64,000 nucleotides of DNA from NCBI GenBank assembly GCA_027625915.1, contig JANTQA010000057.1, forward strand, positions 2,728,001 to 2,792,000, read 5' to 3'. The translations under genes and the position numbers were made by a program. Within the stretch, counting starts at the first letter, position 1. Every line of letters starts with the position of its first letter. The stretch comes from Anaeramoeba flamelloides. Taxonomy: Eukaryota > Metamonada > Anaeramoebidae. Below are positions 46,700 through 57,749 of the stretch, piece after piece. A model generated the notes under the pieces. It searched no databases and was not told where the DNA came from. It was given only the letters and a program-made list of their open reading frames with translations.

Positions 46700-47061
46700 T
46701 AGACCCCAATAAGTTTTATTTGCTGAGACTTGAATTTAAATATTAATTATTCAAAAAAATGACTATTTAAAAAATTTTCTTTTTAAATCAAGACATTCCA
46801 ACATAAAATGAAAAAATGTTCACCTATTTTCAAGAATTAACTTAATTGTTAATAAAAATAATTAGTTACTTTTTTTGGTTTTAGATTGGGAAACTATGTG
46901 GAAATTTTGTATTTTAAAAAATAGAGACAAATTAATAAAATATTTAGCTGAGGTTAATTCATCCATTTCGTTCATCAAAGCATAAATTTAAGAAAAAAAT
47001 TGATGATCTTTTCAAGATTTCATTCTATTTTTAATAAATACTATTGACTTAATGGACTAGT

Positions 47062-47712
47062 CTCTATTATTTTTTTTTTTTTGATATTTCAAATTTGTAA
47101 TTCGCTTGAAATTAGCTTAAATTATGAATCCAGTTTTTTTTTAATGAGTGAAATTTCATGATTAATGATAATTCGAAATATATAATTCATTATTAAAAAT
47201 TAATAAAAAATTTTGATCTTTTGATTTTGAGAGTTTTATTACTGATAAATTCAAATAAATGTCTGAAAATTTTACATTTCATTTTCCATTTTTCGAATTT
47301 TATTTTACACAAGCTTTGAAGAAAGCATTTTATTCTTTTAAATGTTAAAAAACTTTGTAAAATTGGTTGTGCTTAGTGACACTCTTTCTCTTGAGTTGTT
47401 TTAAAAGTTGATATATGAGATTTTAGAAATGGGAAAATTTAACTAAAAATTTTATTAAATATATTTGAATTTATCTGTATTTTTCATTTCTGTATATTTT
47501 ATTTATTTCATACAATATTACAAATTTCGATCAACAATTCAGGTAGTTTATAAAAAAAGAGAAGATATTTATTTGTTTGTATGATGTATTTTTTTATGTT
47601 GTATTGTTTTAATTTCTTTTATTAAGTAAATAATTTTGTTGGGTAAACTTTTGAAGTCCAGAGGTAAGTATTTAAAAGACTTAATAAACTTAAAAAGGCT
47701 GTTTAAAATATC
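47062..47712. other. Upstream flank of tRNA-Trp
   Basis: No gene is supported. A short stretch near 47060 (GGACTAGTCTCTATTATTTT) recalls the reverse complement of sequence near 6170. Confidence 0.5.
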
Positions 47713-47713
47713 T

Positions 47714-47785
47714 GGGGATATGGCGTAATGGTAGCGCATTCGGCTCCAAACCGAAAGGTTGTAGGTTCGAGTCCTGCTATCCTCA
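47714..47785 (+). tRNA. tRNA-Trp (anticodon CCA)
   Basis: A complete intronless cloverleaf. The acceptor stem GGGGATA pairs with TATCCTC (one G-T), followed by discriminator A. D stem GCG/CGC. Anticodon stem TTCGG/CCGAA encloses the loop CTCCAAA, giving anticodon CCA. T stem GTAGG/CCTGC encloses TTCGAGT. The internal promoter elements TGGCGTAATGG (A box) and GGTTCGAGTCC (B box, 47764-47774) are intact. CCA reads UGG, so standard Trp decoding is expected. Confidence 0.96.
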
Positions 47786-47794
47786 TTTTTTTTT
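47786..47794 (+). terminator. RNA polymerase III T-run terminator
   Basis: A run of T directly follows the tRNA discriminator base, the usual termination signal for RNA polymerase III. Confidence 0.85.
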
Positions 47795-47799
47795 GTTTT

Positions 47800-48540
47800 T
47801 TTAGGTTTCTTAATTACTCTCAAATTAGGTAATAATGATTCTCTCTCTAAAGATTGTATTCAGATCAAAAAAGATCAAATACTGACTGAAATAAAGTCGA
47901 AAGTAATTCTCTTTAAAATTAAAAAAAAGAAAAAAAATTTTTTTCGACTTTTTCTGTTGCAAGTTTTCAAAAATCAAAATAATATAAAGGTGAGTAAAAA
48001 ATGTGTGATTTTAGTTTGTTTTTTCGTTGAAAGTTTCAACAAATAAGGAATACAATTTCATTATTTCACAAAAATAAATTTAATACCACTGTGAAAAATT
48101 CACACTTCTTTTTTTCCATACCCAACCAAATATGCACATCTCCAAAATAAAACATTTTTAAAACCAAAAGGGGAAATTAAAATATTATTTTAATGGAATA
48201 AGGAAGAAGTAAATATTTTTCTTGAAACTTTCTTTAATCTCATATATAAACTAAATTTCATAAAAAAATGTACCAATTTTTTTTTATTTTTTTTTTATGT
48301 ATTTTTTATTTTATTTTAGAAGAAAAATAAATATCTTTTGACTTAACAACTCAATATTTAAATAGTAATTTTTATATTATAATAGAAATAATCACTTATT
48401 AAAAAATTTTGATTTTCAAAATTTGATTTTTAATGTCCCAATTTTTTTGAAATAGACTTTATATCAAAATATAACTTCTCCAAACATTCAAGTAAACAAA
48501 TGCGTTTATTCAAATGATATTTGATAAATTTGAAACAATT
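47800..48540. other. Intergenic region
   Basis: No gene or clear repeat is seen. Confidence 0.5.
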
Positions 48541-48580
48541 TTGGAAAAAAAATGTCTCAAAAAGTAAATCTCATTAATGA

Positions 48581-48838
48581 ACCCAAATACAACACCACAC
48601 TGCATTTCATAGATCTAATGTTTTTCATAAAATTTTCAACAAAAAAGTAATTAATAATCTATTCCAAATCACCATAACTAAACAAGGTTACTACCCTCGA
48701 GGATCTGAAATTATTTTGTGAGTTTTAATAAAAGAAAATTTAACCATAAATAATTAATTTGAATATTTCAGACAATTTTTGTATCGAAATAATTTTTTTT
48801 TACAATACAAACTTATTTTTTATAATTATATATATTAA
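48581..48838 (+). CDS. Coding-like piece with one intron (start unresolved)
   Basis: The frame at 48581-48717 reads TQIQHHTAFHRSNVFHKIF, then NKKVINNLFQITITK, then QGYYPRGSEII. A 54-nt intron with GTGAGT donor and ATTTCAG acceptor (48718-48771) keeps the frame, which continues QFLYRNNFFLQYK to a TAA at 48836. A second overlapping frame begins MSQKVNLINEPKYN at 48553 and is open to 48651, so the true start may involve another intron or a past frameshift. I recognise no family. Confidence 0.4.
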
Positions 48839-48844
48839 TATATA

Positions 48845-49655
48845 TATATATTCTTATATAACAATGGGTTTCCAAAACTTGATTAACCATTTTACTTTCA
48901 TTTTTCAATTTTTACTCTTACCTTAAGTATTTTAAAAATCTTTTCATTTCAAATTTAGAAATTATTCAAGATTATTTGTTTGGATTAGCATGATTTTTTT
49001 CACTTTATTTATTTATTTCTCAGAAATTTCCTAGTTTTTTTGTCCAAACTTTAGTGAAAAACTATTATATTGGAAAGAAACAAACCCACCTTTTTTTATT
49101 TTTTTTTTGATTTTTTATTTTAAAATTCCACCAAGGTATTCTTTGAATTTTAGTTTTATTTTTTTGATTAGTAAACCAAAATTAAAATTATTCTGTGAAT
49201 TGTAATTACATTTTTTTTGTAATTTACAATTTCTAATAAAATAAAAATATAAAAATTGTTGTAAAGTACATCGATACAAATATAATAAACTCAAATTCAA
49301 AATTTTCCACTCAGTTAAAACGTTCCAAAGAATTAAAATAATACAATTTTATTGAAATTGAAGATAATTTTGATTTTTGAAAAATATGAAAATCATTTTT
49401 TCATCTTTAAGTTTTTTTTATTTTCATTTCATTTTTTGAATTACATAATTTGTTTCGTTCGATCAAATTTTTTTTGAAAAATTGATATTATGTTATAGTT
49501 GAGTTGTTCCAAATAGAAGAACTCAAATAAAATTAATTGGTGGTATCTAACTTTTGATCGATCACTATTCCTAATAGAATTTAAACAAATTTACTAATGT
49601 AATTTTTTTGTTTTGCTTTCTCCAAAATTTTTAACATACCCTTAGTTTATTACTG
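48845..49655. other. Intergenic region
   Basis: A/T-rich. The minus frame at 49115-49300 is not supported. Confidence 0.5.
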
Positions 49656-49661
49656 TTAATT

Positions 49662-49866
49662 GTAAAATAATTTAATCAAAATTTTCATTCAGCTTTCCAA
49701 AAAATCACAGCCCAAGAATTAAAATAAATCATCAAAATTCCCAATTCTAAAAATGGTTTTAATACTTTAAGCTTATTTATAGGAATAAAAAATTGAAATT
49801 TTGCAATGATTTATTAATCTTTTTTTGGAAAGGTAAATGAAAATTTTGTTCAATTTATTTTGCAAC
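49662..49866. mobile_element. R3 palindromic MITE, copy 3
   Basis: The left arm has ATCAAAATTTTCATTCAGCT, the right arm AAAATTTTGTTCAATTTATT preceded by GGAAAGGTAAATG. The outer ends GTAAAATAA and TTATTTTGC face each other. Confidence 0.75.
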
Positions 49867-50114
49867 AAATAGTAGTATTGATAATTATTTATTTGTTATT
49901 TTGTGAGTATTGTAATTTATAAAAAAGTGTTAAAATTTCAATTAGTGATTGGTTCTAATTTGGTAAATCTTCTTGAATTGATTAAATGAGTTTTTTTTTT
50001 TCACAAATTGAATATTGGTGTGTTAAAACTTTTGAATTGGGGTTTAGTTTTTGATTGTCAATTATTGGAACATTATCAAAATATAAAATATTTTCAATTA
50101 AGTGATTAGCCTCA

Positions 50115-50820
50115 TCCATGATTCGTCTATAATTGAAGTATGTTATAAAATGGTATAAATGATATCATTTTTCCATGGCTCTAAAAAATCTATTCTAAAA
50201 ATATTATTGTACAATAAATAATTACATTTTTTTCTAATGATTACAATTAAAAATTTTAATTTTGGAAATTTTTTTTTAATTCCTTTTCCAAATCTAAACA
50301 TATAAAATCCAAATAACATTATTCTAGTATTTAAAAAATCATATTTAGAACATTCAAAAAATACCTATTTTTATGATTTTTTGATTTCAAAGATTTACTC
50401 AATAATCATCATCATATAAACCAAAAGAATGATGTATTTTGTTTCCTTTTTATAATGATAATTGATAAAAAAAAATATTTCAAATGTAACAGAAATAATT
50501 GGTCAAAAGAATCTGTCGGGTTAATTATTTGATTTTTTAATTATTTTTTTTTAGTAACTAATCTATATTTTCCCGCTAAATTGAATAAAGATATTTTGCA
50601 ACTATGAAGTCCAAATTGATGATTCAACCTTTAAATTTCTGATGAAATACATATTTTTCTCCTAATTCATAGTGTTTTTTACTAATAAAATTATAGTTTT
50701 AATTGATATTGATCAACAGATTTTTTTACTTGATCTAATCGAATTTTTCGAGATATTTAAACCATATGTGATCAAATTCAATAATAACTTAATTTAATCT
50801 TAAACTTCTCCTTGTAGAGG
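50115..50820 (+). mobile_element. R6 palindromic element, copy 2
   Basis: It aligns with 61440-62055 in the same orientation and with 9927-10650 reversed. Anchors are TTTAATTCCTTTTCCAAATCT, TAGTAACTAATCTA, GATATTTTGCAACTATGAAG and TAAACTTCTCCTTGTAGAGG. Confidence 0.7.
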
Positions 50821-50849
50821 CTAACCATTTAAAGCCCTAGTCCGAGTAG

Positions 50850-51915
50850 AAAAGCAAAAAAATTGCCTTCGTTTTTTGTCATTTTTTTAAATTAACTTTT
50901 TTGGAATACCTATAAGTAATAGTTTTGAACCAAGTATTTGGCTAGGTTGGAATAGTATTCATTTAAAGATTTCAGCAACATTTTGTTCATGGAGGTTTTG
51001 ATAAAAGGAGATTGAAAAAAAAATAACAAAAAAAAATGTCCATTTTTGGCTTTTAAACTGTGACTAGCACCATAAATATAAATTTAAAAATATATCATAT
51101 ACAAATTTGAATTAATTTTTTTCAAAGTCAAGAGGCTATAATAATATTTATTAAAAGAATTTTAAATTTCATAAATATCTTTCTAAAGGATAGTGAATCA
51201 ATTATTTTGACTATTAAAGAATCATTTATTGATTTAAATTGAAAAAAATATTTTTTTTTTTAGATATTAGAGTAAGGTTTTTTTTTTCAATACTCTTTTG
51301 ATATGAAATCTAAGAAATTTCTATTTTATTTCAAATTAAAAAAAAACAACTTTAAGGTTTTCGAGAGTTTTCTGTTTATTTCAAAAAGTAAAAAAAAACT
51401 AACGAAAATCTATATAATTTTGAAACAAAACAAAAACCGAAAAAAAACTGCCATTATCTTTTTCAAAATTTAAACCTAGGGAGTTAAATCTTAAATATTT
51501 ATTAGATTCTTTTGAATCCTGGAAAACAAAAAATACTCAATAATGATCAAAAGGAATTCTTTTTTTCAATTTGGGTTTTATTATATTATTACAGTATTTT
51601 CAAAACTATTTATTATGATCCATTAAATTAAATATCTCCAAGTTGAATTAAACTAAAATTCATCTTTACGTTTTATTAAAAATTTTTAACTCAAAATAAC
51701 CCCTCGCGTATATGAAAAAAAAAAAAAAAAATCCTTTCATTCTCGAATAGAGATTTTTAAAAAAACCCACTACTACTAATAACAATAAATACAATATCCT
51801 CAAGAATTTGAATTTCTGAAATTTTGATTATATTGTGAATTTACTTTATTATTAATGATGAAAGGTTAATGAAAGTAATATTTTTGTCTAACTTTTTTTT
51901 TTTTCAATTTTATTT
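50850..51915. other. Intergenic region
   Basis: No gene is supported. A-run at about 51717-51730. Confidence 0.5.
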
Positions 51916-51920
51916 TTTCA

Positions 51921-53447
51921 TACTACCCTAATAAAAAAAGTTTTTTATAAAATGTTATAAACGTGTTGTAAAGGTGTTATAAACGTCTAAAATGTAATAA
52001 AATTTTATATAAAAACTTTTATAACATAAATATTTGTTATAAAATGTGTTATAAAATTTGTAACATGTTATAAGAATATTTTTTTCAAAAAATACTGAAA
52101 AAATTATCATATAAAAGGAAATTTTATTATAAAAATGCTATTTATTTTTTTTTAAACATAAACTTTTTCTTTGAGAAAATTTAAGTAAATAATTTTAGAT
52201 AACTACAGATAAGAAAGAGATTAGAACTCTAAAAAGTTTAAGATAGCATTGTAGTTGTTGTGGAAAGATTTTGAGAATTCCTTGTATTATTAGGCAAAGT
52301 TTGGGAATTTTCTGATCTTCGTATTTCCAATTCTAAAAAAGTGAATTAAGATGTATTTTACCAATAATTTTGTCTTTTAATCTGATATTTAAAGATTTTT
52401 AACAGTACTTTGAAATTTTTATTTACGACGTTGTTTAATCGATAACACTGAGATTTGCTAATGTCTCAATTTAAAACCAATTGAACACATAATTTACCAC
52501 AAGGACCAAAATACTTGTTCAATAAAAACTAAAAAAAAAGTGCTTGATCATTTGGCGAAAGTTTGGAAAAAGAATAAATTCCATTTCTTTATTGAAAACA
52601 ATGTCTATTTTCAAACATTGTTTTTTTCTCTTTTCGAAAAAAAAGCAATATCATTTTTAAAAAAAAAAATTTTGTTTGAACTCTTTTTTCTTCGAAAAAA
52701 GGAGAGAAGAGACCATTTATAAGAGGTTTTTGAAAAGGTGAAAAAAATAAAAGATCATTTAAGAAAAAAATAAAAAAAAAAACATTTTTTTTTACTCTTT
52801 CAAGTCAAGAAATTTTTAAGTACTGTTCAAAACACTTCATAGTCAAGAACACCAAGAGATGCATGCAGATTTTTAAGTTTGATCGTTTTCGAGAATTGGC
52901 TGACAAACGGAAAATAAAAGGATAGATAGATCTCATTGAATGGATGAACGATCTAGTTGATCTCGATAAACTTTAAACCAAGTTTTGTCACCGATGATGA
53001 AAATTCGAAATTTAACTTCAATGTTTTCACTAAATACATTGGGAGAATGAGATCCTTTGAAGAGTAGGTTCTTCAAAGTACTATTAAAAATAACAAATTA
53101 CTTGTTTCGGCTAAATTTATTTGCTTATTGTTTTTTGTTTTGACGAGTTAGATCCCGAGTTGAAAAAATAAATAGCATCTCATATTGTTTCATTTGTTCA
53201 ACAATCACCTTTTATAATTCTTCGTTTTGGTTCTCCTTCAGACTCAAAATAATGAGATTGTTCTAGTGCTAAGATGATATTAATCGTCGTTATTCGAACT
53301 CCTCAATATCATCTTAGCACTAGAACAATCTCATTTTTTTCGTTCTTCCAGGACAAACTCTTCACATAACAAGGAGATTGTTTCCAAATCAAAACAATAA
53401 ACACAGTTATATAGATGTTATAAAAAAATTTTTTTATTAGGGTAGTG
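51921..53447. mobile_element. R4 CACTA-like DNA transposon, copy A (both ends present)
   Basis: The left end TACTACCCTAATAAAAAAAG faces the right end TTTTTTTATTAGGGTAGTG as terminal inverted repeats of over 30 bp, flanked by TCA on both sides (51918-51920, 53448-53450). CACTA/EnSpm elements begin CACTA, end TAGTG and make 3-bp duplications; here the first C is T. Subterminal DNA (51950-52080) has many GTTATAAA motifs in both orientations, as such elements do. The interior matches copy B but is shorter (1.5 kb), with no transposase frame, so it looks like a deletion derivative. Confidence 0.8.
53251..53335. repeat. Perfect 31-bp hairpin inside R4
   Basis: 53251-53281 (starting AATGAGATTGTTCTAGTGCT) and 53305-53335 are exact inverted repeats around a 23-nt loop. 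Copy B has the same structure in degraded form near 57580-57672. Confidence 0.95.
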
Positions 53448-53449
53448 TC

Positions 53450-53826
53450 ATGAAACGTTATTATAATCAACCTATTACAAATTTCCAAATGATAAATGAG
53501 AAAAATCTTATTTAGATTTTTAAAAAAAATTCAAGAAGAATTATAGACAAATAACTCTACAATTAAAAGTTTTATGAACTATTTGAAATTATTTTTTTTT
53601 AACAAAATAATTTTATATTCTTTAAAAGTTTTTAAGAATGGTAATGTGATTAAATATAAATATAAGTATTTTGAAAGAATTTTTTAAGCAATAGATTTTA
53701 TGAAAAAGAGTGTTCAGTAATTTTTAAATAATAAAAATAATAATAATAAACTCAAAAATAAAATGATAATTTGAAGAAAAAAAATAATTTTTGTCGTAAA
53801 TCTCCTAATGATATATATATATAGAA
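53450..53826. other. 3' flank of the RCC1/BTB gene
   Basis: A/T-rich, with a (TA)n tract at 53811-53822 just after the gene's stop codon. It would carry the gene's polyadenylation region. Confidence 0.5.
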
Positions 53827-55133
53827 TTATTTTAATTGCGATTGTGTATATTTTTTTAAAGAATTCAACAAAGAATTAATTGAGGAATTTTTATTTAATT
53901 TGTAATAATCGAATGCATCTTCTAATTCTGAAATAATTAATTCTGGATCGTCGTCAGCGGTCAATTCAATTGTTTCTGTATAAAAAAATTTAATTAGAAT
54001 CTCCAAGCTTTCGAATGTTTTATGAGAATAATCTTTAACGCTTGTGGTGTTTTTTTTTATGTCTTTAAACATATCTCTAAATAAACCACTTCTAATTAAT
54101 AAGATTAATTTATGAACGGGGATTTCTTCCACTTCTGGCTCATCAATTTCATTGTCATCATCATTGTAATCTTCGTTATAATCATCATCAATTGCCACCA
54201 AAATTGAAAAGTCTTTTGTATCTTCATCTTTATATAACTTTAATAGGTCATCCCTAATTGATTTAGTTTCTGGTTGTAAAATTTGGAAATGATTTATTAA
54301 ATTTAAATTATTCTCTTCTGATAACAGTTCATCTGTATAAATCCAATTGAGTAAATCCATAATAATTTTTTTTGTATAATTTTGGTTTTGAATGATTTCA
54401 TTTATTTCATTAATAGTTTTGCCCATTCTTAACTCGACTAATAATTTATGAGCTTGATAAATCCCACCAAAAAGACAATCACTGAATTCTTTATTTTTTA
54501 AAAAAATTTCCAAATCTTGTCTAAGGGCATCTATTGATGAAGGATAAATAAAAGTATTGCGATAACTGCAGCTAATTGTAATAGAATCATTTGGTGTAAT
54601 TTCAGGGACTTTTACCTTCTGTGGGGTATTTGTCATTTTAAAAAGTCCATATTCACATGCATTGCTGGTACCCCAAGCATAGATCGCATTATCATTGAAA
54701 AGAGCAACTGTATGGCTCGTGCCACTATATATAAGCCTGATTGGTATATTATCGTTTTTCTTTTTGTTCTCAAAAAAGGGGATTTTTGTAAATTTTTGAT
54801 AATTTGTTGTATTATCTCCAAATCCATTATGTTTCACATTTCCACAACTAAAAAGCTCACTATCATTTGTTAATAAAAAACTTGTTTGATAGGTCATTGT
54901 AATTTGCTTTACATCAGCCCCATCAAAATCTAATAACTGTTGAGGGCGTGTTACTTTTTCAGCTGTATTTAACCCTAAAGTTCCCCAACTATTTCTTCCA
55001 CATGAATACACTTTTAGGTCTTGAGTAATAAAAAAAGTTGAAAGCCCTTGTGGTCCCATAAATATTTCTTTTACATTTGTAAAACATTTTTGTGGTGTGG
55101 ATATCGGCGTTTTGATACCAATTCCCAATTGCC
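53827..55133 (-). CDS. RCC1/BTB-domain protein, 3' exon
   Basis: This exon starts inside an RCC1 blade. Joined to the exon ending at 60653 it gives GVGYNQDG followed by QLGIGIKTPIS, the standard RCC1 G-Y-N-x-x-G-Q-L-G-x-G signature. More RCC1 repeats follow (VYSCGRNSWGTLGLN, LFSCGNVKHNGFGDN, IYAWGTSNACEYGLF). A degenerate BTB follows (LEIFLKNKEFSDCLF, YQAHKLLVELRMG), then a complete BTB/POZ (DFSILVAIDD, acidic loop, EIPVHKLILLIRSGLFRDMF, SLEILIKFFYTETIEL), ending in TAA at 53827. RCC1-BTB proteins are usually adaptors or Cul3 substrate receptors. Exon phase: one G from the upstream exon plus GG here. Confidence 0.88.
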
Positions 55134-55369
55134 CTTTTGATTTTTTTTTTTTTTTTTTTTTTTTTGATTTTTAATTTTATTAATGTTATTAAATAAATTA
55201 ATCTAAAGGTTATTATGATTACGATTATGTTTATGGTGATAATTATTTCATTTTTATAACAATTATTATTATTATTATTATTTTATTATGATCTCTATGA
55301 TTTTATTATTTGGCTATGTAATTTTTTAAAAACTCAAACTTTTTATTTGTAAAAAAAACAAGTATATAA

Positions 55370-57745
55370 TTCCTCATAACTACAGATAAGAAAGAGATTG
55401 TTTCACTGAAAAGTTTAGGATAGTATTGTAGTCACTGTGTAAAGATTTTCTAAAGTACTTTAGTAATTATGCAAAATTTGAAAATTTTAGATCTTTTGAA
55501 TTTTGAATTGAATTTAAATGAAATAGGAAGCATTTTACTCATAAATTCAACTTTAAAAATGTTATTTAAGGGATCATTCTTCTACTACAACAGGTCAAAA
55601 TTTTAAAATATGTTATTGGTGGTATTCTCTACTTACAAATTTTGTATATGCGAAGTGTCAAAAAATTCTGATCGACTAAGAAAGCCATAAAAGAAAATTA
55701 GTTGAGTGAGATCAATTTTTTTTTACATTTTTTCTGAAAAATACAACTATTAAATTCAGTTTATTTCTCATATTATAACTAGTTTTTACCCCGTTTATTG
55801 CAATTTTGATCATTATTATACTATAACAAGTTTTTGTTACCAGTAATATTAATATAAATATTTTTTTTTCTTTTTTGAGATAAAACTTTTAGTTAACCAA
55901 AAAAATGATATATTTTAACGGATTAAAAAATAATTGTATTTTTTTAAGAAGAATAGTTATAATAATCAAAGTTTTAAAGTCATGTAAAAATTTTACAAAG
56001 AAATTTTGTTTTTGTATTAAGATAAAATTCGATTTTTCTAAATAAAATTTTCTTGAAGATATTTGGGAATTAGTTAATTTTATCCTCAAAATTCAAAATC
56101 ATATTTTTTTCTACCAAAAATTGTTTGAATTGTAAATAAGGATTCTTGTGAATAAGATAAAACAATTTTTTAAAAAAATTTTTCAAAATTCTAAAATTCT
56201 TTTAGCAATTTTTTTTCAACTTTTTTCAAAACCTTAAAGAAAAAAAATTTTTTACTCATAATAGATCTCAATTTAATTGATAAATTGTTGTTAAGCTTCG
56301 ACCAAATATTCATTTATTGAATCACCTATACCTCAATTGGTTTTATTGGCTAAGATTTGAATTGAAACATTAATCAAAGAAAAAGAAACCAAATAAAAAA
56401 TTTGCTTTCGGAATCAATACTTTCCAACATAAAACGAAAAATATGTTTTTCCATTTTCAAGAACTAACTTAATTCTTAAATAAAATAATAGGTTACTTTT
56501 TTTTTCGTTTTATATTGGAAACATGCAAATTTTGAAATTCAAAAAATAGACTCCTATCAATAAATTGTTTAAATGAGACTAACTCATCCATTCCATAAGT
56601 CGAAACACAAATTACAAAAAAAAAATTTTTCAAGAACTTAACAAGATTTCATTTTATTTTCAAAAATGACTTCCCCCTTAAAGTTATTTGAGAAGTGTTT
56701 AAACAAATTTTTTTACAACGTTGTTTATCTCATAAATCCCAAAAGACGGCTTGTCTCAAGGATTTACGACATTGTAAAATTAATTTGATTCAAGTCACTC
56801 AATTACTTGATCAATAGGCGACAAAGAAAAAAGTCCATCAATTTTTTCGTAACGGTTGAAAATTGAATAAATTTCCTTTCTTTGTTTAAAAACAATGTCT
56901 AAAATCAAACAGAGTTTTTTGTTTTGTTTCGCAAGAAATCAATCTCATTTTTAGAGAAATAAAAACGTTTGGTCTCTTTTTTTGAAGAAAAAAGAGAGAA
57001 AAGACTATTAATAAAAGATTGTGAAAGTGAGAAAAAAGACATTTACAAATTTTTGAAATTAATAAAAGAAAAAAAAACATTTTATTTTGCAATGTCAAGC
57101 CAAGAAATTTTGGAGAGGAATGCTCAAAATTAGTCACTGTTAAGAACACACAATTGCATGTAGATTTTTATGTTTGATCGTCTTCGGATATTTCTTAACA
57201 AGCGTAAAATAAAAGGGGAAATAGAAACTCATTGAAAAGTTGGACAATCTAGTTTGTCTTTGTGGGATTTTAAACCAAGTTTTATTCTTAATGGATGAAA
57301 ATGTAACCTTTAATTTCAATGGCTCTCATGAACTCCGTTGTGAGAAAAAGAAAAGATCCTTTGAAAAACAAGTTCTTAAAAGTATCATTAAAAAATAACA
57401 AATTAGTTGTTTTGGGAATAATTTGTTTGTTTTTTTTTCGTTTGTTAGTTTTTTTATTGTTTTAGATCCGAATTATTTCCCAAGTTAAAAAAAATAAATC
57501 GTATCTCATATTGTTTCATTTGTTCAACTATCACCTATAATATTTCCTCGTTTTGGATCCCCTTCCAGACTCAAAATAATGAGATTGTTCTAGTGCCAAG
57601 AGGATATTAATCATCGTTCTTCAAACTCCCAAGATCATCTTATATCACTTCGAACAAGATCATATTTCTCGTTCTTCCAGGCTAACCTCTCGTCACATAA
57701 CAAGGAGATTGTTTCCAAATCAAAACAATAAAGGCAGTTATTTTT
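55370..57745 (+). mobile_element. R4 copy B (long, ends lost)
   Basis: The start ATAACTACAGATAAGAAAGA matches 52200 in copy A, and 56690-57740 matches 52380-53420. The central 55450-56680 is absent from copy A but present in copy C. The degraded hairpin at 57580-57672 corresponds to the perfect one in copy A. No terminal TACTACCC is found. No intact transposase frame is visible. Confidence 0.7.
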
Positions 57746-57749
57746 TTTT

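Larger units (their letters stand above)
44880..47060 (+). mobile_element. R4 copy C, split by R2 which is split by R1
   Basis: 44925-45300, 45440-45914 and 46702-47060 match in order 55560-55880, 55890-56330 and 56325-56680 of copy B. Anchors include GTATTCTCTACTTA-type sequence and AGATCTCAATTTNATTG. The R2 element occupies 45917-46699. Neither CACTA-like terminus is preserved here. Confidence 0.7.

Noticed and set aside
47569-47823. 84-codon minus-strand frame
   Set aside because: It covers the tRNA-Trp gene in antisense.
52540-52722. 60-codon frame in R4 copy A
   Set aside because: Not preserved in copy B and with no transposase features.
55889-56089. 66-codon minus frame in R4 copy B
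   Set aside because: AT-driven; the matching part of copy C does not keep it open.
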